Shown: positions 25,362 to 35,401, numbered from the stretch's first letter. The stretch: DNA of 39,469 nt from Pseudomonadota bacterium (GCA_021819245.1 JAKARI010000021.1:1-39469); one strand, 5' to 3'. The notes: generated from the letters alone by a model not told the origin. Numbers and translations are program-made.

Positions 25362-26450
25362 GCCGCCTCGTATCCCGTCAATCTGTTAGGTCTCGATCGC
25401 CCGGCCCTTGAGGCGTATCTGGCAGCGATGGGGGAGCGCGCGTTCCGCGCCCAGCAGATCTTCCCGTGGCTGCATCAGCGCGGGGTGAGGGATTTTGCGG
25501 CCATGAGCAATATCAGCAAGGCCTTGGCGGCGCGGCTTGCGGAGTCGGCGGTGGTGGCGGTCCCGGAGATGGCAGCCGAGCATCTCTCCGATGATGGGAC
25601 GCGCAAATGGATCTTGCGCCTGGCCGATGGCAATGCCATCGAGACGGTATTCATTCCCGAGGCCGAGCGCGCCACCTTGTGTATCTCCTCGCAGGTCGGC
25701 TGCGCCCTCGATTGCGCGTTCTGCGCCACCGCAAAACAGGGATTCAACCGCAATCTGACGGCCTCCGAGATCGTGGGGCAGGTGTGGTTTGCCGAGCATA
25801 GGCTGCGCGCCGAGCGTGGCGCGAGCGAGCGCGTGATCTCCAATGTCGTGTTCATGGGCATGGGCGAGCCCCTGTTGAACATGAAAGAGGTCGGCCCCGC
25901 GATTCATGTGCTGCTCGACGATCTCGGTTACGGGCTGTCGCGGCGGCGCGTGACGGTGAGCACGGCGGGCGTGGTGCCGGCCCTGGACCGCCTTCACGAG
26001 GTGGCGCCCGTGAGTCTCGCGGTGTCTTTGCATGCCCCGGACGATGCCCTGCGCGACCGGCTGGTACCCCTTAATCAGAAATACCCGATCGCCGAGCTCC
26101 TGGCGGCCTGCCGGCGCTATGTCGCTCATGACGCGCGCCGGCGCGTGACCTTCGAGTACGCGATGCTTGCCGGCGTGAATGATAGCGTGGCGCAGGCCCG
26201 GGCCCTGGCGCGACTGTTGCGGACAGTGCCCGCCAAGATCAATCTCATCCCCTTCAATCCCTTCCCCGGGACCTCTTTCGAGCGATCCGCGGATGCGGTC
26301 ATAGACCGTTTTCGCGACACCTTGCTTGCGGCCGGGCTTGTGACCGTCACACGCCGCACACGCGGCGACAGTATACGGGCGGCCTGCGGGCAGCTCGCCG
26401 GTGTAGTCAAGGAGCGGGTGCGGCGTGTCGTCCCTATTCATGCGTCTTAG
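25359..26450 (+). CDS. rlmN: Dual-specificity rRNA/tRNA methyltransferase RlmN
   Basis: A radical-SAM enzyme of 363 residues if it starts at CTG 25359. The motifs are VNLLGLDR near the N terminus, [20 protein letters not shown] with the [4Fe-4S] ligands Cys 115, 119 and 122, MGMGEPLLN, and [16 protein letters not shown] with the methyl-carrying C-terminal Cys. It methylates C2 of A2503 in 23S rRNA and A37 in some tRNAs, and needs the Fe-S cluster made by the genes before it. The first ATG in frame (25428-25430) comes after the conserved N terminus, and earlier ATGs lie deep in ndk. The 3' end overlaps pilW by 26 nt. Confidence 0.93.
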   Translation: MAASYPVNLLGLDRPALEAYLAAMGERAFRAQQIFPWLHQRGVRDFAAMSNISKALAARLAESAVVAVPEMAAEHLSDDGTRKWILRLADGNAIETVFIPEAERATLCISSQVGCALDCAFCATAKQGFNRNLTASEIVGQVWFAEHRLRAERGASERVISNVVFMGMGEPLLNMKEVGPAIHVLLDDLGYGLSRRRVTVSTAGVVPALDRLHEVAPVSLAVSLHAPDDALRDRLVPLNQKYPIAELLAACRRYVAHDARRRVTFEYAMLAGVNDSVAQARALARLLRTVPAKINLIPFNPFPGTSFERSADAVIDRFRDTLLAAGLVTVTRRTRGDSIRAACGQLAGVVKERVRRVVPIHAS

Positions 26451-27204
26451 CGTTATTGCAACGACCCTCGGGATGGCGATCCTGGCGGGATGCGCAAGCA
26501 CCCCGCGGAACTTGCCGCAAACCCATAAGCTCGTTCAGCTGCGCACGGCGCTCGGCGTGGGGTATATGCGCGAGGGCGAGCTTGGGCTTGCGCGCAACGA
26601 ACTCGCCCGCGCCCTGGCGCTCGATCCGAGAGATGGCGCCGCCAATGACGCCATGGCACTCGTGGAGGAGCGGCTGCGCGAGCCGCAAAAGGCGCGGCAT
26701 TATTTTCGCCGCGGGATCGCGCATCACCCTCATGATGGCAGCCTGCAGAACAACTATGGGGCGTTTTTGTGTGGGACCGGTCATGTGGCCGAAGGGCTCC
26801 GGCACTTCCGGGCGGCGCTGCATTCACCGCTTTATGCAACCCCGCAGCTTGCCGATCTCAATATGGCGGTGTGCCTTTTGAAGGTGTCGAACGAAAAGGC
26901 CGCTATACATTACTTTCATCGGGCCCAGGCGCTGGCCCCGGCGCTGGCCGCCCCGTATTACTATCTGGCGCATGTTCGCTATCAGCAACACGAATACGCG
27001 CGCGCCAAGGACGACCTTGCCCAGTATCTGGCGCGTGCGCGCAGCGCCCACGCCCTGTTTCTTGGAGTCCGTGTCGGGCGCGCCCTGAAGGATATGAAGT
27101 TCATCAATTATTGCGCGACCCGCCTGCTCGAGAACTACGCCCATACCCCTGAGGCGCGGACGGTCATGCAGTGGCAGCGCGAGGGTCGCCTCGATGGCCG
27201 TTGA
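26425..27204 (+). CDS. pilW: Type IV pilus lipoprotein PilW/PilF (TPR)
   Basis: A 259-residue TPR protein with a signal peptide ending in the lipobox LAGC (Cys 23). Several TPR units follow, for example [40 protein letters not shown] and [21 protein letters not shown]; the NNYGAFLC-like segment is typical of PilF/PilW. The family is an outer-membrane pilotin for the secretin PilQ. The start is GTG 26425 (AAGGAG, 10 nt) or ATG 26440. It sits between rlmN and rodZ, the usual place. Rich in His, Lys and Arg. Confidence 0.92.
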   Translation: MSSLFMRLSVIATTLGMAILAGCASTPRNLPQTHKLVQLRTALGVGYMREGELGLARNELARALALDPRDGAANDAMALVEERLREPQKARHYFRRGIAHHPHDGSLQNNYGAFLCGTGHVAEGLRHFRAALHSPLYATPQLADLNMAVCLLKVSNEKAAIHYFHRAQALAPALAAPYYYLAHVRYQQHEYARAKDDLAQYLARARSAHALFLGVRVGRALKDMKFINYCATRLLENYAHTPEARTVMQWQREGRLDGR

Positions 27205-28282
27205 CGGCGCGGGATATGAGGGCGCCCCCTTAAGTCCCGGCGCGCGCCTGCGCGCGGCGCGTGAGCGCGCCGGGTGGTCGGTAGAGCAGGTGGCGCAACG
27301 CCTGCGCCTGTCGCCGGCCCAGATCACGGCACTCGAAAGTGGCCAGCGAGAGGGTCTGCCGCCGGCGGCCTATGTCCGCGGTTACTTGCGCAATTATGCG
27401 CAACTGCTAGGACTCGACCCTCAGGAATTCGCCAAGGTACGGGCCTCGGCCGAGATGAGCCCACCCGTGCCGGCGGCATCCCAGGCGCCGGTTGCACCGC
27501 GAATGCGGTTGGGGCCGATGGTCTATGGCCTGCTCGTAGCCGGTATCGTAGCGGGCGTGATGATATGGCATACGCACGCGCGCAGGCCTGCGGGAGGACA
27601 CCCGTCGGGTGAGGTGGTGGCGCCTGTCACGGGCCTGCTCCCGCCGCGGCTGACGAGCCTGACCGCGATGCGCAATCGCAGCGGCGAGCTGCGCACCTTC
27701 CCGCTCCATGCGCCGGCCAAGGGCGCCCCGCGGGCCCATGTCGCCTCGACGCGGATACCCCCTCTCCATCCCCGGCCCGTGCCCGCTCGGCGCCCGCTGC
27801 TTTCGGTTGCGCAGGGTGTCTCCCCGCGCAGGCCCGTCTTGCGGGTCAAGGTCCCGCCAGGACCCGCGCCCCTGGCGGTGGGGGGGCATCCGCCCGTGAC
27901 CCCGGTCCGATCACAGCGGCCCCGCAGGCCCCCGCCGGGTGCCGTGCGCGCCCCTGTGACGGCGGGCGCGAGCGTGCCGCAGGCGCCCGTTACTGTACCG
28001 AGTCCGGGAGGATTGGTAAGCTTGCCACAGGGCCGTCGCTATGTCGGGTTGCGGATCCGCGCGAGCGACGGGCCGGTGCGGGTCGTGGTGCGTGATGCCC
28101 GGGGTGTGCGGTTGATGGCGGGCCGCATCGCCAATGGTCATAGGGTCTATCTCATGGGACGCGCCCCATTCCGCCTGACCTTGAGCCGCAGCCGGGGTGT
28201 AACAGTGCGCGTCGGGGGCCATGTGGTCGCTTTGCCAGGCGGTCGCCAGGGACATAATGTGCGGGTCACAGTCGACCCTTGA
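27194..28282 (+). CDS. rodZ: Cell-shape protein RodZ
   Basis: A 362-residue bitopic protein. The cytoplasmic helix-turn-helix domain ([20 protein letters not shown] ... [20 protein letters not shown], residues 13-75) binds MreB in E. coli. One membrane helix lies at about 107-126. A long periplasmic Pro/Arg-rich linker (about 165-275) leads to a C-terminal DUF4115 barrel ([19 protein letters not shown] ... [17 protein letters not shown]). The linker is unusually basic. The start ATG 27194 overlaps the pilW end by 11 nt. Confidence 0.92.
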   Translation: MAVDGAGYEGAPLSPGARLRAARERAGWSVEQVAQRLRLSPAQITALESGQREGLPPAAYVRGYLRNYAQLLGLDPQEFAKVRASAEMSPPVPAASQAPVAPRMRLGPMVYGLLVAGIVAGVMIWHTHARRPAGGHPSGEVVAPVTGLLPPRLTSLTAMRNRSGELRTFPLHAPAKGAPRAHVASTRIPPLHPRPVPARRPLLSVAQGVSPRRPVLRVKVPPGPAPLAVGGHPPVTPVRSQRPRRPPPGAVRAPVTAGASVPQAPVTVPSPGGLVSLPQGRRYVGLRIRASDGPVRVVVRDARGVRLMAGRIANGHRVYLMGRAPFRLTLSRSRGVTVRVGGHVVALPGGRQGHNVRVTVDP

Positions 28283-28299
28283 ATTGGGAGCAGAACCTT

Positions 28300-29418
28300 A
28301 TGCATGAGACGAGCGGGATCAGCCGTCGCAAGAGCCGCATGATCCATGTGGGCCGGGTGGCGGTAGGAGGCGATGCCCCGATCAGCGTACAGAGCATGAC
28401 CAATACCGAGACGTGCGATGTGGCCGCGACCGTGGCCCAGATCCAGCGTCTGGTGGCGGCCGGCGCCGATATAGTCCGGGTGTCGATACCGACGATGGAG
28501 GCCGCCCAGGCCTTTGCGGAGATTCGCAAGGCCGTGGATGTGGCGCTCGTGACCGATATCCACTTCGATTACCGTATCGCGCTCGAGGTCGCGAAGCTCG
28601 GCGCGGATTGCCTGCGCATCAATCCCGGCAACATCGGACGGGAAGATCGCGTGCGTCAGGTGGTCGAGGCGGCGCGTGACCGCGGCATTGCCATTCGGAT
28701 CGGTGTGAATGCCGGCTCCCTGGAAAAGGAGCTTCAGAAGAAATATGGCGAGCCCACCGCCGAGGCGCTGGTCGAGTCCGCCTTGCGGCACATGGAGATC
28801 CTCGAGCGCCTGAATTTCCGCGACTACAAGGTGAGCCTCAAGGCCTCCAATATCGCGATGGGGGTGGCGGCCTATCGCAAGATGGCGACCTTGACCGAGC
28901 AGCCCCTGCATCTGGGCATCACCGAGGCCGGCGCCCTGCGCGGGGGGACGGTCAAGTCGGCGATTGGTCTGGGTATGCTGCTTGCCGAGGGCATAGGAGA
29001 CACCTTGCGCGTCTCGTTGGCGGCCGATCCCGTTGAGGAAATCAAGGTCGGTTTCGAGATATTAAAGAGCCTGGGGTTGCGCAAGAAGGGCGTGAACCTG
29101 ATCGCGTGTCCGTCATGCTCCCGGCAGGAGTTCGATGTCATCGCCACCGTAAACGCCCTGGAGGCGCGCCTGGAGGATGTTCAGGAATCGATCGACGTGG
29201 CGGTCATAGGATGCGTGGTGAATGGACCCGGAGAGGCCAAGGAGGTGCAGGTGGGCCTCGCAGGCGGGTCACCGAATCTGCTGTACAAGGATGGCAAGCC
29301 TCACAGCAAGGTCATGAACGAGGATCTGGTGGATACCCTCGAGCGCGCGGTGCGCGAGGAGTTGCGGCGCCGCGCCGCGTCGGCGCCGCCGGCGGTGGCG
29401 ACCAAGGCCCTGCCGTGA
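28300..29418 (+). CDS. ispG: 4-hydroxy-3-methylbut-2-en-1-yl diphosphate synthase IspG
   Basis: A 372-residue [4Fe-4S] enzyme of the non-mevalonate isoprenoid pathway; it reductively converts MEcPP to HMBPP. Motifs: [15 protein letters not shown] at the start, [21 protein letters not shown]-like [12 protein letters not shown], and the cluster ligands in [12 protein letters not shown] and [11 protein letters not shown]. Its cluster depends on the Isc genes upstream, and its likely electron source is a ferredoxin or flavodoxin. ATG 28300 is chosen (GGGAGCAGAAC upstream), 17 nt after rodZ; TTG 28279 is less likely. Confidence 0.97.
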   Translation: MHETSGISRRKSRMIHVGRVAVGGDAPISVQSMTNTETCDVAATVAQIQRLVAAGADIVRVSIPTMEAAQAFAEIRKAVDVALVTDIHFDYRIALEVAKLGADCLRINPGNIGREDRVRQVVEAARDRGIAIRIGVNAGSLEKELQKKYGEPTAEALVESALRHMEILERLNFRDYKVSLKASNIAMGVAAYRKMATLTEQPLHLGITEAGALRGGTVKSAIGLGMLLAEGIGDTLRVSLAADPVEEIKVGFEILKSLGLRKKGVNLIACPSCSRQEFDVIATVNALEARLEDVQESIDVAVIGCVVNGPGEAKEVQVGLAGGSPNLLYKDGKPHSKVMNEDLVDTLERAVREELRRRAASAPPAVATKALP

Positions 29419-29425
29419 GGGCGCG

Positions 29426-30688
29426 TTGACCAGTCAGGTCGCGGGGGTACGGGGCGTTGCCCCCCTGTTGCCCGCGGATGCCGCCCGCTGGGCGGCGGTC
29501 GAGGATGTCCTGCGTGCGCTCATGGGTGCGTATGGGTTTCATGAGATCCGCCTGCCGATTCTCGAGCGCACCGAACTCTATGCGCGCGCCGTAGGTGAGG
29601 TCACGGATATCGTCGAGAAGGAGATGTATACCTTTCCCGACCGCAACGGCGACAGCCTCAGCCTGCGTCCGGAGGGGACGGCAGGGTGTGTGCGCGCCGG
29701 CGTGGAGGGCGGGCTTTTCCATAACCAGGTCCAGCGGTTATGGTATCAGGGCCCGATGTTCCGCCATGAACGGCCGCAGAAGGGCCGCTACCGACAGTTC
29801 CATCAGTGGGGCGTGGAGGCCTACGGCATGGCCGGTCCGGCCATCGAGGCCGAGGTCATCGCCCTTGGTACGCGACTTTTGGCGCGGCTCGGTGTGGAGG
29901 CGCGACTTCTCATAAACTCCCTGGGCACGCCGGCGTGCCGGGAGCGCTACCGCGAGGCCCTGGTGGATTATCTTGAGGTGCATCGCCATCGGCTAGACGA
30001 AGACAGTGTGCGGCGCCTGGAGCGCAACCCGTTGCGTGTGCTCGATAGCAAGAACCCCGACATGGCAGCGCTCCTGGCCGGGGCGCCGGCGATCTTTGAT
30101 TACTTGAGTCCTGAGTCGCGGGCGCACTTTGCGCTCTTGCAGGACCATCTGGCGGCGCTGGGCGTGGCGTTCGAGGTGGCGCCGCGGCTGGTCCGCGGGC
30201 TCGATTATTATACGCATACGGTCTTTGAGTGGACGCCGCATGATCGCCTGGCGCAGGCGACGGTAGCCGCCGGCGGCCGCTACGACTCGCTGGTATCGGG
30301 ACTAGGGGGCGGGCCGACCCCGGCGGTGGGTTTTGCCATCGGCATGGAGCGCCTGATGGCGCTCGTGACACGCGAGCCCCCCCGGCCGGTGCCCGACGTG
30401 TTTATCATGACGAGCGCGCCGCTCGAGGGGCGCGCCCTGGCGCTGGCCGAGGGTCTGCGCGATGCGGGGCTACGCGTCGAGACCCATCTTGCCGGCGCGA
30501 GCGCCAAGAGCCAGATGAAGCGCGCGCGCGAGAGCGGGGCGCGCGTGGTCATGGAGGCGCGAGACGAGGCGCAGGTGGCGATCGTCCGCACGGAGATCGC
30601 GCATGACACCGGCGCCCTGGTATGGGCCGAGGCGGTGGCACGGATTTTACAGATTCTGGGGGCGGAAACGAGCAGCGATGGCAAATGA
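29426..30688 (+). CDS. hisS: Histidyl-tRNA synthetase
   Basis: A 420-residue class II synthetase. Motifs: EKEMYTFPDRNGDSLSLRPE (motif region with the ATP site), FRHERPQKGRYRQFHQ (motif 2), LVRGLDYYTHTVFEW and AAGGRYDSLV (histidine-specific), and a C-terminal anticodon-binding domain. The start TTG 29426 follows ispG by 7 nt with GAGGG upstream; the N-terminal GVRGVAPLLPADAARW matches the family. The end overlaps yfgM by 11 nt. Confidence 0.97.
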   Translation: MTSQVAGVRGVAPLLPADAARWAAVEDVLRALMGAYGFHEIRLPILERTELYARAVGEVTDIVEKEMYTFPDRNGDSLSLRPEGTAGCVRAGVEGGLFHNQVQRLWYQGPMFRHERPQKGRYRQFHQWGVEAYGMAGPAIEAEVIALGTRLLARLGVEARLLINSLGTPACRERYREALVDYLEVHRHRLDEDSVRRLERNPLRVLDSKNPDMAALLAGAPAIFDYLSPESRAHFALLQDHLAALGVAFEVAPRLVRGLDYYTHTVFEWTPHDRLAQATVAAGGRYDSLVSGLGGGPTPAVGFAIGMERLMALVTREPPRPVPDVFIMTSAPLEGRALALAEGLRDAGLRVETHLAGASAKSQMKRARESGARVVMEARDEAQVAIVRTEIAHDTGALVWAEAVARILQILGAETSSDGK

Positions 30689-31310
30689 CTGGGCGCACGA
30701 CGAGTTGGGAGAAATCAAGGAATTTTGGGGCAAATATGGGCGCGTCCTCGTCTACGGCGTGATCATTGCGGCGCTCGCCGTGGGCGGATTTTTCTATTAC
30801 CGCCACTACGAGGCCCAGCAGCGGGTTCTGGCCGGGGCGCTCTATGAGGAGGTGCTAAACGCTGCGAGCCAAGGACGCTTCGGCCTGGCGACCGCGGCCG
30901 CGAAGAAGCTCGAGAAGAGCTATGCCGCGACCCCCTATGCCGGCCAGGGGGCGCTGCTTTTGGCGCACTTCGCCTATGAGAAAAACGAGATCCCGGCGGC
31001 GGTCGCAGCCCTTAAGTTTGCCGCGCACAAGGGCCGCCAGTGGAGCGTTCGCACGACCGCGCGGCTGCGTCTTGCGGGTCTTTTGCTGGCCCTTGGCCAT
31101 CCGCACAAGGCGTGGGCCTACGCGCATATCACTAGGCCTTACGGGTTCCGGTCCCTGGCGCTCGGACTCCAGGCGGAGATCCTGGCGCGCGAGGGACACA
31201 AACGGCAGGCGTTGGCGGCCTACGCCAAGGCCCTGAAGGGCGCCCCGAAAAAATCGGCACTGACGACCCTATGGCGGCGCGAGCAGGCGCAGCTGCAGGC
31301 GGCCTCATGA
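30678..31310 (+). CDS. yfgM: YfgM-type membrane-anchored TPR protein
   Basis: A 210-residue protein with a short cytoplasmic N terminus (DELGEIKEFWGKYGR), one membrane helix (about 23-42) and a periplasmic TPR-like domain. E. coli YfgM sits in the inner membrane with PpiD at the SecYEG translocon. It lies between hisS and bamB as in other gammaproteobacteria and overlaps both. The periplasmic domain is notably basic (HKGRQWSVRTTARLRL; GAPKKSALTTLWRRE). Confidence 0.93.
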   Translation: MANDWAHDELGEIKEFWGKYGRVLVYGVIIAALAVGGFFYYRHYEAQQRVLAGALYEEVLNAASQGRFGLATAAAKKLEKSYAATPYAGQGALLLAHFAYEKNEIPAAVAALKFAAHKGRQWSVRTTARLRLAGLLLALGHPHKAWAYAHITRPYGFRSLALGLQAEILAREGHKRQALAAYAKALKGAPKKSALTTLWRREQAQLQAAS

Positions 31311-32479
31311 GGCGCCTGCTTGGTATTCTCGTGGCGGCCGGGCTTCTCGGCGGCTGCGCGCTTTTTGGCAGCAACCGCAATGTGGCGCCGCCGGCGAAGC
31401 TCAAACCTTTTCGCGCACAACTTAAGGTAAGCCGCATATGGTCGCACGATACCGGCAACGGCACGGGGGGGTACGACCTCGTGCTGCGCCCGGCGCGCAT
31501 CGGCGATACGATCTTCGTGGCCAATGAAAATGGCGCGGTCGTAGCCTATCGCGCGCGCGATGGTCATAGGCTGTGGCGCCACCACCTGAAGGCGCGGATA
31601 ACGGCGGGTGTTGGCGCAGGCCGGGGGCTGGTGGTGGTCGCCACGCGCCGCGGCCGGGTATTGGCCTTGCACGCCGGCACCGGGGCCTTGGCGTGGACCG
31701 CGCAGGCACCAAGCGAGGTCCTTGCGGCACCGGTGGTCGCGTCTCATGGCGTCTATGTCGCCTCGCTCGACGGTCATGTCACGGCCTTCGGGCTCGGCCA
31801 TGGCCGGCGTCTGTGGATGGCATCGCACACGCATCCTGCACTGACACTCTTCCTTACGGCGCGTCCGGCGCATGCCGCGGGTGTGCTTTATGAGGGCTAC
31901 GCCAACGGCGAACTCGTGGCGCTGCGCGCCGACAACGGCGAACGGCTCTGGACGAGCGCCGTGGCGCAGCCTCGCGGCGGCGATGCCGTGGAGCGGCTGA
32001 TCGATCTGGCGCGCCCACTGTATGCGCAGAATATCGTGTATGTTAACGGCTATCATGGCGCGGTCGTGGCCGTGGGCACGCATTCGGGGCGTATCCTGTG
32101 GGGCCGGCCGATGTCGTCGTACCGCAGCATGGCCCTGGGCGGGCAATCCCTCTATGTCGTGACCGCGCACAGCCGGGTCATGGCGCTCGCCAACGCAAGC
32201 GGCGGGACCGTGTGGAAGCAAAAGCTCTTTCTTAATCGCAGGCTCGGCAGTCCGGCCTTGGCCGGCCCTGCAGTCGTCCTAGGGGATCTGGCCGGCTATA
32301 CGCAGTGGCTGTCGCGGCGCACGGGCCAGCCGGTCGCGCGCAAACGCATCGGCGAAGGCGCGATCCGCGCGGCACCGCTTGTGGCGCGGGTTGGTGGGCG
32401 TAAGGGCCGGCCCTATGTATTCGTGCTGACGACGACCGGGCGACTCGCCGCGCTGACGTTCCGACCCATCCGGCCATGA
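31307..32479 (+). CDS. bamB: Outer-membrane protein assembly factor BamB
   Basis: A 390-residue lipoprotein with the lipobox LGGC (Cys 16) and an eight-blade propeller. Repeats such as VVAYRARDGHRLWRHHLK, VLALHAGTGALAWTAQ, LVALRADNGERLWTSAV and VVAVGTHSGRILWGRPM are visible. BamB is the scaffold lipoprotein of the BAM complex that inserts outer-membrane beta-barrels. The ATG overlaps the yfgM stop by 4 nt, and its own stop overlaps der by 4 nt. Confidence 0.95.
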   Translation: MRRLLGILVAAGLLGGCALFGSNRNVAPPAKLKPFRAQLKVSRIWSHDTGNGTGGYDLVLRPARIGDTIFVANENGAVVAYRARDGHRLWRHHLKARITAGVGAGRGLVVVATRRGRVLALHAGTGALAWTAQAPSEVLAAPVVASHGVYVASLDGHVTAFGLGHGRRLWMASHTHPALTLFLTARPAHAAGVLYEGYANGELVALRADNGERLWTSAVAQPRGGDAVERLIDLARPLYAQNIVYVNGYHGAVVAVGTHSGRILWGRPMSSYRSMALGGQSLYVVTAHSRVMALANASGGTVWKQKLFLNRRLGSPALAGPAVVLGDLAGYTQWLSRRTGQPVARKRIGEGAIRAAPLVARVGGRKGRPYVFVLTTTGRLAALTFRPIRP

Positions 32480-33867
32480 AGCCGGTCGTGGTCCTTGTCG
32501 GACGGCCCAACGTCGGCAAGTCCACGCTCTTTAACGCGCTCACACGCTCGCGCCAGGCCCTGGTCGCCGATCTGCCCGGGCTCACCCGTGATCGGCAATA
32601 TGGAGAGGGGCGGGTCGGCGGCCGGCCGTACCTCGTCGTCGATACCGGCGGCGTCGTGCGTGATCACGACCCGCTTACGGCGCAGGTCGCCGCCCAGACG
32701 CGGCTTGCCCTCGCCGAGGCCGATGCCGTGGTATGCCTGGTGGACGGCCAACAGGGCCCAAACCCGGATGATTTCCTGATTGCAGAGCAGATTCGCGCGC
32801 TCGGCCGGCGCATCTACCTAGCCGTGAACAAGACCGAGGGCAGGGAGCCCGAGGTGGCCGTGGCGGAATTCCATGCCCTGGGCCTGGGCCGGCCCTATGC
32901 CATCGCCGCCACGCATAATCGGGGACTCGACGAACTCATGGGGGCGGTATTGGCGGGGTTTCCGACGCCATCCGCCGAGCCCCCGGTGGAGGGCATGCGC
33001 ATCGCCTTGGCCGGGCGTCCCAATGTCGGCAAGAGTACGCTCACAAACGCCCTCCTGGGCGAGGAGCGGGTCGTGGTGTCGGACCGGCCGGGCACGACGC
33101 GTGACAGCATCCATATCCCGTTTACTCGCGACGGCAAGGGCTATGTGCTCATCGATACCGCCGGTGTGCGTCGCCGCAGCCATATCACCGATCCGCTCGA
33201 GCGCCATAGCGTCGCAAAGACCCTGCAGGCGGTCGACGAGGCCCAGGTCGTGCTGCTCGTGCTCGATGCGCGCGAGGAGGTAAGCGAGCAGGACGTGACC
33301 CTTGCCGGCCATATCCTGGCGCAGGGCCGCTCCCTCGTGCTCGTGGTCAACAAATGGGAAGGCCTCGATAGCGCGCGTCGCGACTGGATCCGGCGGGAAC
33401 TCGCGCGCCGGATGCCGTTTTTGTCGTTTGCCAAACCGCATTTCATCTCGGCGCTCGAGGGCCTGCATATAGGCCCCTTGTTTGCGGCCATGGAGCGCGC
33501 CTATCGTTCGGGCGGCCGCACCCTGCCGACGCCGGAACTCAATCGCGTCCTGAGGGAGGCGATGGCGGCGACCGCCCCGCCGATGGTGCGCGGCCGGCGC
33601 ATCAAGCCTAAGTTCGCCCATCAGGGCGGCAAGTACCCCCCGCGCGTGATCGTGCACGGCAACCTCGTGGCGGAGACCCCGGAGGCTTGGCGGCGCTACC
33701 TCGCCCAGCGCGTGCGCGAGCACTTCCGCCTCGAGGGCACGCCCGTGCAGATCGAGTTCCGGGAAGGGGACAATCCGTTCGCCAATCGCCCGGTCAGGGC
33801 CCCAAGTGCGCGCACCGAGGCCAAGCGGCGCCGGCAAAAGCGCTTTCGCAAGGCCCACTACGGCTGA
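32476..33867 (+). CDS. der: Ribosome-assembly GTPase Der (EngA)
   Basis: A 463-residue protein with two consecutive GTPase domains, each with GRPNVGKST (near residues 9 and 179), DTGG or DTAG switch II motifs, and NKTE / NKWE guanine-binding motifs. A C-terminal KH-like domain (RIKPKFAHQGGKYPPRVIVHGN) and a basic tail follow. Der helps to mature the 50S subunit. The end overlaps the convergent xseA by 10 nt. Confidence 0.97.
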   Translation: MKPVVVLVGRPNVGKSTLFNALTRSRQALVADLPGLTRDRQYGEGRVGGRPYLVVDTGGVVRDHDPLTAQVAAQTRLALAEADAVVCLVDGQQGPNPDDFLIAEQIRALGRRIYLAVNKTEGREPEVAVAEFHALGLGRPYAIAATHNRGLDELMGAVLAGFPTPSAEPPVEGMRIALAGRPNVGKSTLTNALLGEERVVVSDRPGTTRDSIHIPFTRDGKGYVLIDTAGVRRRSHITDPLERHSVAKTLQAVDEAQVVLLVLDAREEVSEQDVTLAGHILAQGRSLVLVVNKWEGLDSARRDWIRRELARRMPFLSFAKPHFISALEGLHIGPLFAAMERAYRSGGRTLPTPELNRVLREAMAATAPPMVRGRRIKPKFAHQGGKYPPRVIVHGNLVAETPEAWRRYLAQRVREHFRLEGTPVQIEFREGDNPFANRPVRAPSARTEAKRRRQKRFRKAHYG

Positions 33868-35348
33868 TTGGCCAGGACCTCCACGGTGATCTCGCCCTCT
33901 GCGAGGCGCACGTGTAGCACCGTCCCCGGGGGGTAAGCGCGCGCATCGCGCGCCACATGACCCGCGTCATCCGTAACGATCGCATATCCGCGGTTTAAGA
34001 CCGCAGGCGGCCCGGTCAAGGTCAAGCCCCGATCAAGCAGCGCCACGCGCTCGGCGCGGGCCTTGAGGATGTCTTGCATAGCCCGTTGCAGCCGGTCTTT
34101 CAGGGCGCTGTGGCGCCCCTCAAGGCGCTCCCTCAACCGGTCCGGCGCCGCTGCCTTCAGGCGTTCGTTGAGGCGCGCAAGGACCCGTTCGCGTGTGTGC
34201 AGGGCCTCGCGCGCGCCGGCCGCAAGCCGCCCGGGCAGGGGCGCCAGACGTACGCGATAGGTCTGCAGGCGCGCAATGGGCGAGCGCCGTTCCAGCCGTT
34301 GGCTCAGGGCGGCAAGGCGTGCGCGGGCCCGTGCCGGATAGGAAGGCAGCGCCATGACGAGGCGCCGGACAAGGCCCGCCACCCCCTGGCGCTTCTCGGG
34401 GATGCCGCGCACCGACCGCATGATCAGTCGCCGCTTGAGATCGTCGAACTGCTGCACGCGCTCCCGCAGCATCCGCTCGAGGAGCCTTTGGAGGCGATCA
34501 CGCGCCTGGGCATGACGGCGGCGCCACAAGGCCTGATCAGGGCTCAAGAGCTCGGCGCCGGCCGTCGGGGTCGGCGCGCGCAGGTCTGCGACCCAGTCGG
34601 CGATGGTGGTGTCGGTCTCGTGCCCGATGCCGGCCACCACCGGCAATTGCGAACGAAAGATCGCGCGCGCCACGATCTCCTCATTGAAGCACCAGAGATC
34701 CTCGAGCGAGCCGCCGCCGCGGGCGAGCAGTAAGACGTCGCATTCGCGCCGTTCATTGGCCAGATCGAGCATGCGCGCGATGGCGACACCCGCCTCCCGG
34801 CCCTGGACCGGGATCGGGTAGAGCAGCACGGCGATCGCCGGGAAGCGGCGGCGCAGGGTGGTCACGATGTCATGCCAGACGGCGCCGTCGGGGGAGGTGA
34901 GGACGCCGATACGGCGTATGACGGCCGGGAGCGGCTTTTTATGGCGTGCCTCAAACAGCCCCTCTGCGGCGAGCGTGCGCTTGAGGGCCTCGAAGGCGCG
35001 GCGCAGCGCGCCCTCCCCGGCATCCTCCATCTGCTCGACGATGAGCTGAAAGTCGCCGCGGGCCTCGTAGAGGCTCACGCGCGCGCCAACCAGGACCTGC
35101 ATGCCATCGGCGAGCGCGCAGCACAGGGGCCGCGCACTGCGAAACAGCGCGCACCGCACCTGTGCGCGCGCATCTTTCAGGGTGAAGTAGGCATGGCCCG
35201 AAGAGGGTTGCGAGAGGTTGCCGATCTCGCCTTCGACCCATACGCGCCCGATCCGGCCCTCGAGCAGCCCGCGGGCCTCCTGGTTGAGTTGCGAGACCGT
35301 ATAGACCGGAAGGCCGTGACGGGAGGGCAGCGGGTTGTCTGAGTCCAT
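33858..35348 (-). CDS. xseA: Exodeoxyribonuclease VII large subunit
   Basis: A 496-residue nuclease subunit. The N-terminal OB fold (YTVSQLNQEARGLLEG ... VWVEGEIGNLSQPSSGHAYF) binds single-stranded DNA. The catalytic domain has VLTSPDGAVWHDI, LLARGGGSLEDLW near 210 and VVAGIGHETDTTIADWVADL. A long helical, Arg-rich segment follows, and a C-terminal NRGYAIVTD strand pair. With XseB it degrades single-stranded DNA to oligonucleotides. xseB is not in the window. The start is ATG 35348. Confidence 0.96.
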   Translation of the reverse strand: MDSDNPLPSRHGLPVYTVSQLNQEARGLLEGRIGRVWVEGEIGNLSQPSSGHAYFTLKDARAQVRCALFRSARPLCCALADGMQVLVGARVSLYEARGDFQLIVEQMEDAGEGALRRAFEALKRTLAAEGLFEARHKKPLPAVIRRIGVLTSPDGAVWHDIVTTLRRRFPAIAVLLYPIPVQGREAGVAIARMLDLANERRECDVLLLARGGGSLEDLWCFNEEIVARAIFRSQLPVVAGIGHETDTTIADWVADLRAPTPTAGAELLSPDQALWRRRHAQARDRLQRLLERMLRERVQQFDDLKRRLIMRSVRGIPEKRQGVAGLVRRLVMALPSYPARARARLAALSQRLERRSPIARLQTYRVRLAPLPGRLAAGAREALHTRERVLARLNERLKAAAPDRLRERLEGRHSALKDRLQRAMQDILKARAERVALLDRGLTLTGPPAVLNRGYAIVTDDAGHVARDARAYPPGTVLHVRLAEGEITVEVLANQP

Positions 35349-35368
35349 GACCGCACCATACCCTAAGA

Positions 35369-35393
35369 CGCCCCGGGCAAGGAACCCGGGGCG
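35369..35393 (-). terminator. 9-bp GC hairpin between the small lipoprotein gene and xseA
   Basis: CGCCCCGGG (35369-35377) pairs with CCCGGGGCG (35385-35393) around a 7-nt loop. It lies 8 nt after the lipoprotein stop and 20 nt before xseA, both read on the minus strand. A T-poor tail follows (tcttaggg), so it is an imperfect intrinsic terminator or a processing site. Confidence 0.6.
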
Positions 35394-35401
35394 CCCGCGG
35401 T

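Noticed and set aside
25354-25389. ATG just after the ribosome site before rlmN
   Set aside because: It opens an 11-codon frame that is out of frame with rlmN and encodes nothing recognisable.
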